Source of the DNA: JAWKOK01 sp963698255
Lineage (GTDB): Bacteria > Chloroflexota > Anaerolineae > Caldilineales > Caldilineaceae
Assembly: GCA_963698255.1 (NCBI GenBank)
Contig: CAVOQD010000012.1
Coordinates: 248,001 to 312,000 of the forward strand
Direction: 5' to 3'
DNA length: 64,000 bases
This document shows positions 62,763 through 64,000 of this stretch, piece by piece; position 1 is the first letter of the stretch, and each line of letters opens with the position of its first letter. The position numbers and the translations under genes are program-made. The notes beneath the pieces were generated by a model. The model saw only the letters and a program-made list of their open reading frames with translations, had not been told where the DNA came from and did not search any database.

Positions 62763-64000
62763 TCAACTCGACGGCGTGGTCGGATAGCTGGCCGGATCAA
62801 TCTGCGCATCGATTAGGGTCGTCTGTCCGCCATTGAGCGCCACTTCGATTGCCGCGGCGACACCCTGTTCGTCGGCGACGCGATCGTAGCCGATATCGTA
62901 GGCGGCGGCGATTTTGGCAAAGTCCGGGTTGGTGAACTCGGTGCCGTAGATCGGCTTGCCGTTGCGCACTTGGGCCGACCGGATCAGATCGAGCGCGCTG
63001 TCGTTCATCACGACGACGATCACCGGCAGCCCAAGCCGGCGAGCCGTCGCCAGTTCACCCATCACCATGGCAAGGCCCGCATCACCGGTGATGGCGACGA
63101 CCGGCTCCCGCAATGTGTAGGCGGCGGCAATCGCCGCGCTCACGCCGAAGCCCATGGCCGACAGGCCATTGGAGACCAGATAGCGATTGGGCGCATAGGC
63201 CGGCCAGTCCAAGGCAGTCAGGATCTTGTGGGATCCCACGTCGGTTGTGATGAGCAGATCACGCGGGGTATTGGCACGGACGGCGCTCAGGACATCCTGG
63301 GGGCGCATGCGTCCCGGCGCCGGTGATGGCAGCGAAACCCGACTCAGCTTTTCTCGAAAGAGACGAACCCGTTCAGATCCCCAGCCGCTCGCCGGCCGTG
63401 ATTGAGACGCAGCCAGACGGGTCAAAACCGGCCCCGCCACACCAACCAACTCAACATCGGCAGCGATGGTCGGGTCCTCGTTGGCCCAGGGCGCAATCCA
63501 GATCAAGGGCGATGCGCAGTCCCAGGGTTTGACCAGCTCAACCACATCAAAACCGACCGCCAGAACAGAGTCCGCCTCATCCAGCAGTTCGTAGACCGGA
63601 TCGGTTCGTGTCAGTCCAATGGCCCCCGCGTACAGCGGATGATCGGCCGGCAGAGCGCCCTTGGCCTTGGGCGTCACAATCACCGGCGCGCCGAGCGCCT
63701 CGGCCAGCAGGCGCAGCTCGGCATAGGGTTTCTCCGGCTCCAGACCCAGTCCGCAAACGATCAGCGGCCGCCGTGCCTGGGCCAGCAGAGCCACGGCACA
63801 TAGGATGTCAGATTCGCCGGATTCGACGAGCGGAGTCGATTGTCCAGCCGACCATCTATCCTCCTCGGATATCGGCGCAGCGGCCTGCTCGTTGCTGACA
63901 CTCAGATGGACCGGTCCGGGACGTCCTTCCATGGTGAGCGCCAGCGCGCCTCTCACCGTTTCCCCAGGCCCGTCCGTCGTCACCGCAGTCGTGAGTTTGG
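62763..64000 (-). CDS. Thiamine-diphosphate-dependent enzyme, acetolactate synthase large-subunit-like (5' partial)
   Basis: The C-terminal 412 residues of a ThDP enzyme; the frame is open to the right edge, so the N-terminal pyrimidine-binding domain is outside. The central domain begins RPLIVCGLGLEPEKPYAELRLLAEALGAPVIVTPKAKGALPADHPLYAG, as in acetolactate synthase and relatives. The ThDP-binding motif is GDAGLAMVMGELATARRLGLPVIVVVMNDSALDLIR, a GDxxx(24-27)N(D) pattern. TDVGSHKILTALDWPAYAPN is typical as well. The gene is intact as far as seen. The reaction, either acetolactate synthase or a decarboxylase relative, cannot be settled without the N-terminus. Confidence 0.85.
   Translation of the reverse strand, partial: KLTTAVTTDGPGETVRGALALTMEGRPGPVHLSVSNEQAAAPISEEDRWSAGQSTPLVESGESDILCAVALLAQARRPLIVCGLGLEPEKPYAELRLLAEALGAPVIVTPKAKGALPADHPLYAGAIGLTRTDPVYELLDEADSVLAVGFDVVELVKPWDCASPLIWIAPWANEDPTIAADVELVGVAGPVLTRLAASQSRPASGWGSERVRLFREKLSRVSLPSPAPGRMRPQDVLSAVRANTPRDLLITTDVGSHKILTALDWPAYAPNRYLVSNGLSAMGFGVSAAIAAAYTLREPVVAITGDAGLAMVMGELATARRLGLPVIVVVMNDSALDLIRSAQVRNGKPIYGTEFTNPDFAKIAAAYDIGYDRVADEQGVAAAIEVALNGGQTTLIDAQIDPASYPTTPSS

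Overview
The window is 64 kb of GC-rich bacterial DNA (roughly 60% GC) with about 45 genes on both strands. The gene set suggests a Chloroflexota bacterium, probably Anaerolineae/Caldilineae-like. It has very long Thr/Pro 'TPT' tails, a LysW-like zinc ribbon, XdhC and MocA maturation proteins, a bacterial alpha-2-macroglobulin next to PBP1C, a double-length UvrA, and many small intergenic palindromic repeats. No rRNA, tRNA or CRISPR array was seen, so the lineage call is an inference. The best promoters look like TTGNNN, then 17-18 bp, then TACAAT.

Layout. 1-7.8 kb: serine hydrolase (5' end outside the window), APH-like kinase, a small unknown protein, an enolase-superfamily dehydratase, an IS110 element, a flavin amine oxidase and a DUF1349 protein. 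7.8-15.3 kb: a small accessory island with a low-GC AbiJ-like/nuclease gene, a decayed copy of the 5' end of uvrA and a fused toxin-antitoxin ORF, followed by a tandem UvrA with four ABC modules. 15.3-19.3 kb: a multi-hairpin MITE-like repeat, a squalene-cyclase-repeat protein, three acetyltransferases in a row and MocA. 19.4-27.1 kb (mostly minus strand): PopT/DUF368, a DUF1269 stress protein, a PyrK-like electron-transfer subunit, a methyltransferase, a UroD-like protein, a double FKBP lipoprotein and a second APH kinase. 27.4-32.7 kb: XdhC, a HEAT-like protein, nucleoside hydrolase, a nucleotidyltransferase and a PfkB sugar kinase.

32.7-44.4 kb: the PBP1C + alpha-2-macroglobulin pair, a methyltransferase and a zinc-ribbon protein with a mucin-like tail. 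44.6-53 kb: an S9 peptidase, a SnoaL-like protein, SufE, and a block of three membrane proteins that includes a flippase and a GT39-like glycosyltransferase. 53-64 kb: MiaB, an atypical response regulator, a LysW-like acidic protein, nitroreductase, DUF3307, an SDR, a transposase remnant, a DUF3494 ice-binding-like protein, homocysteine methyltransferase, and a ThDP enzyme cut by the right edge.

Two features cut across the whole window. First, about half the genes, including conserved housekeeping ones, are broken by roughly 50 single-base frame changes, nearly all net +1, with almost no nonsense mutations. This looks like insertion-biased sequencing error, so the broken genes are given as whole loci with the break positions. 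Second, most intergenic gaps hold palindromic elements of several families, and some of these lie inside coding sequence. The most unusual region is 7.8-15.3 kb: a candidate defence gene, a fused toxin-antitoxin ORF between two copies of the uvrA 5' end, a four-ABC UvrA carrying an in-frame palindromic insertion, and a MITE that begins at the uvrA stop codon.
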